A DNA stretch of 64,000 nucleotides. Source: Saprospiraceae bacterium (GTDB lineage: Bacteria; Bacteroidota; Bacteroidia; Chitinophagales; Saprospiraceae). A model generated the notes under the pieces. That model was not told where the DNA came from, ran no database searches, and saw nothing but the letters and a program-made list of their open reading frames with translations. The DNA lies in NCBI GenBank assembly GCA_028285085.1, contig JANQQI010000030.1:62001-126000 (forward strand). The letters are read 5' to 3'. Positions 63,760 to 64,000 of this stretch are shown here, piece after piece. Each line of letters starts with the position of its first letter. Within the stretch, counting starts at the first letter, position 1. Made by a program: the position numbers and the translations under genes.

Positions 63760-64000
63760 GCTTTGAGGGAGGGATCCCACCCACAGCCACCACCGCCGGC
63801 CATTTTCGACCGCAATATTTTTTAGGCATATTACCCCCAGCCTTTGCCAGGAACATTTTATGACAAAAGAATCAACAACAATTAATTTTAGAATATTCTA
63901 CATTATCTATAGATTCCATTTTTCCAAAATTCCATAAATCAATTATGCTTTTTTCCGACAAATGCTTTTTAAAACCCTGATTATCAAAGAGAAAAAATTT
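63760..64000 (+). repeat. Dispersed ~240-bp repeat, copy 2 (runs to window edge)
   Basis: Same element and orientation as copy 1 at 46146, starting GCTTTGAGGGAGGGATCCC. It still matches at the last bases of the window (GATTATCA then AAAAATTT), so it may continue beyond. The GGCCGA hairpin of copy 1 is destroyed here by substitutions. Confidence 0.85.

Noticed and set aside
1-64000. tRNA, rRNA or prophage genes
   Set aside because: I scanned intergenic DNA by eye for tRNA-like ends, rRNA segments and phage or integrase genes and found none. A tRNAscan and Rfam search would be needed to be certain.

Overview
The window looks like chromosomal DNA from a member of the Bacteroidota, most probably the Saprospiria (Lewinella-like). 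Reasons: eight proteins end in type IX secretion system (T9SS) sorting domains (five type A, three type B/gliding-motility type). Two of them are giant choice-of-anchor-L adhesins. There is a DUF5686 outer-membrane protein with a carboxypeptidase-regulatory-like domain, CRTAC-type FG-GAP and BNR-propeller exoproteins, and an inositol-lipid gene set. Two promoters fit the Bacteroidota TTG / TAnnTTTG consensus. The genus is inference; no rRNA gene is present.

Layout. 1-14.3 kb: the tail of a beta-propeller T9SS cargo, then two paralogous choice-of-anchor-L adhesins, one with 23 and one with 4 copies of an ~82-residue repeat. 14.7-26.6 kb: a small glycine-rich protein, an outer-membrane barrel, a BNR-propeller exoprotein, aldose 1-epimerase, a large T9SS protein, periplasmic trehalase and a thioredoxin-like T9SS protein. 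27.3-33.9 kb: DUF5686 protein followed by CDP-alcohol phosphatidyltransferase, PAP2/IPC-synthase-like protein, myo-inositol-phosphate synthase, PgpA-like phosphatase and GtrA protein. Together these form a coherent inositol phospholipid / inositol phosphorylceramide pathway. 34-36.7 kb: a T9SS protein and glycerate kinase. 36.9-38.1 kb: an AT-rich island with a protein resembling a CHAT protease fold without its catalytic dyad, plus a convergent 50-residue ORF.

38.2-44.3 kb is the most striking part. A minus-strand operon encodes siroheme sulfite (or nitrite) reductase, uroporphyrinogen-III methyltransferase, siroheme-synthase N-domain, a DUF2061 membrane protein, CysH and ferredoxin-NADP reductase. 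In front of it lies a consensus promoter and then TWO consecutive leader ORFs of 32 and 33 codons. These carry seven consecutive Cys codons and a CCCCLCCC run respectively. Each leader is followed, 27-28 nt after its stop codon, by a perfect 13-14 bp hairpin. In both, a short segment just after the Cys codons is complementary to the 5' arm and loop of the hairpin. This is the arrangement expected of ribosome-mediated transcription attenuation responding to cysteine supply, here apparently duplicated in series.

44.5-64 kb: a lipoprotein, two YceI-like proteins, a 207-bp MITE-like element, a serine-hydrolase homologue lacking its Ser and Lys, a T9SS protein, and an aldehyde dehydrogenase / DUF779 / AraC module. 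Then come an ECF sigma / anti-sigma / membrane protein operon, a type-B T9SS propeller protein, a GT39-like glycosyltransferase and a large CRTAC/ASPIC lipoprotein. A ~240-bp dispersed repeat occurs at 46.1 kb and again at the right edge. I found no rRNA, tRNA, CRISPR array or complete insertion sequence.
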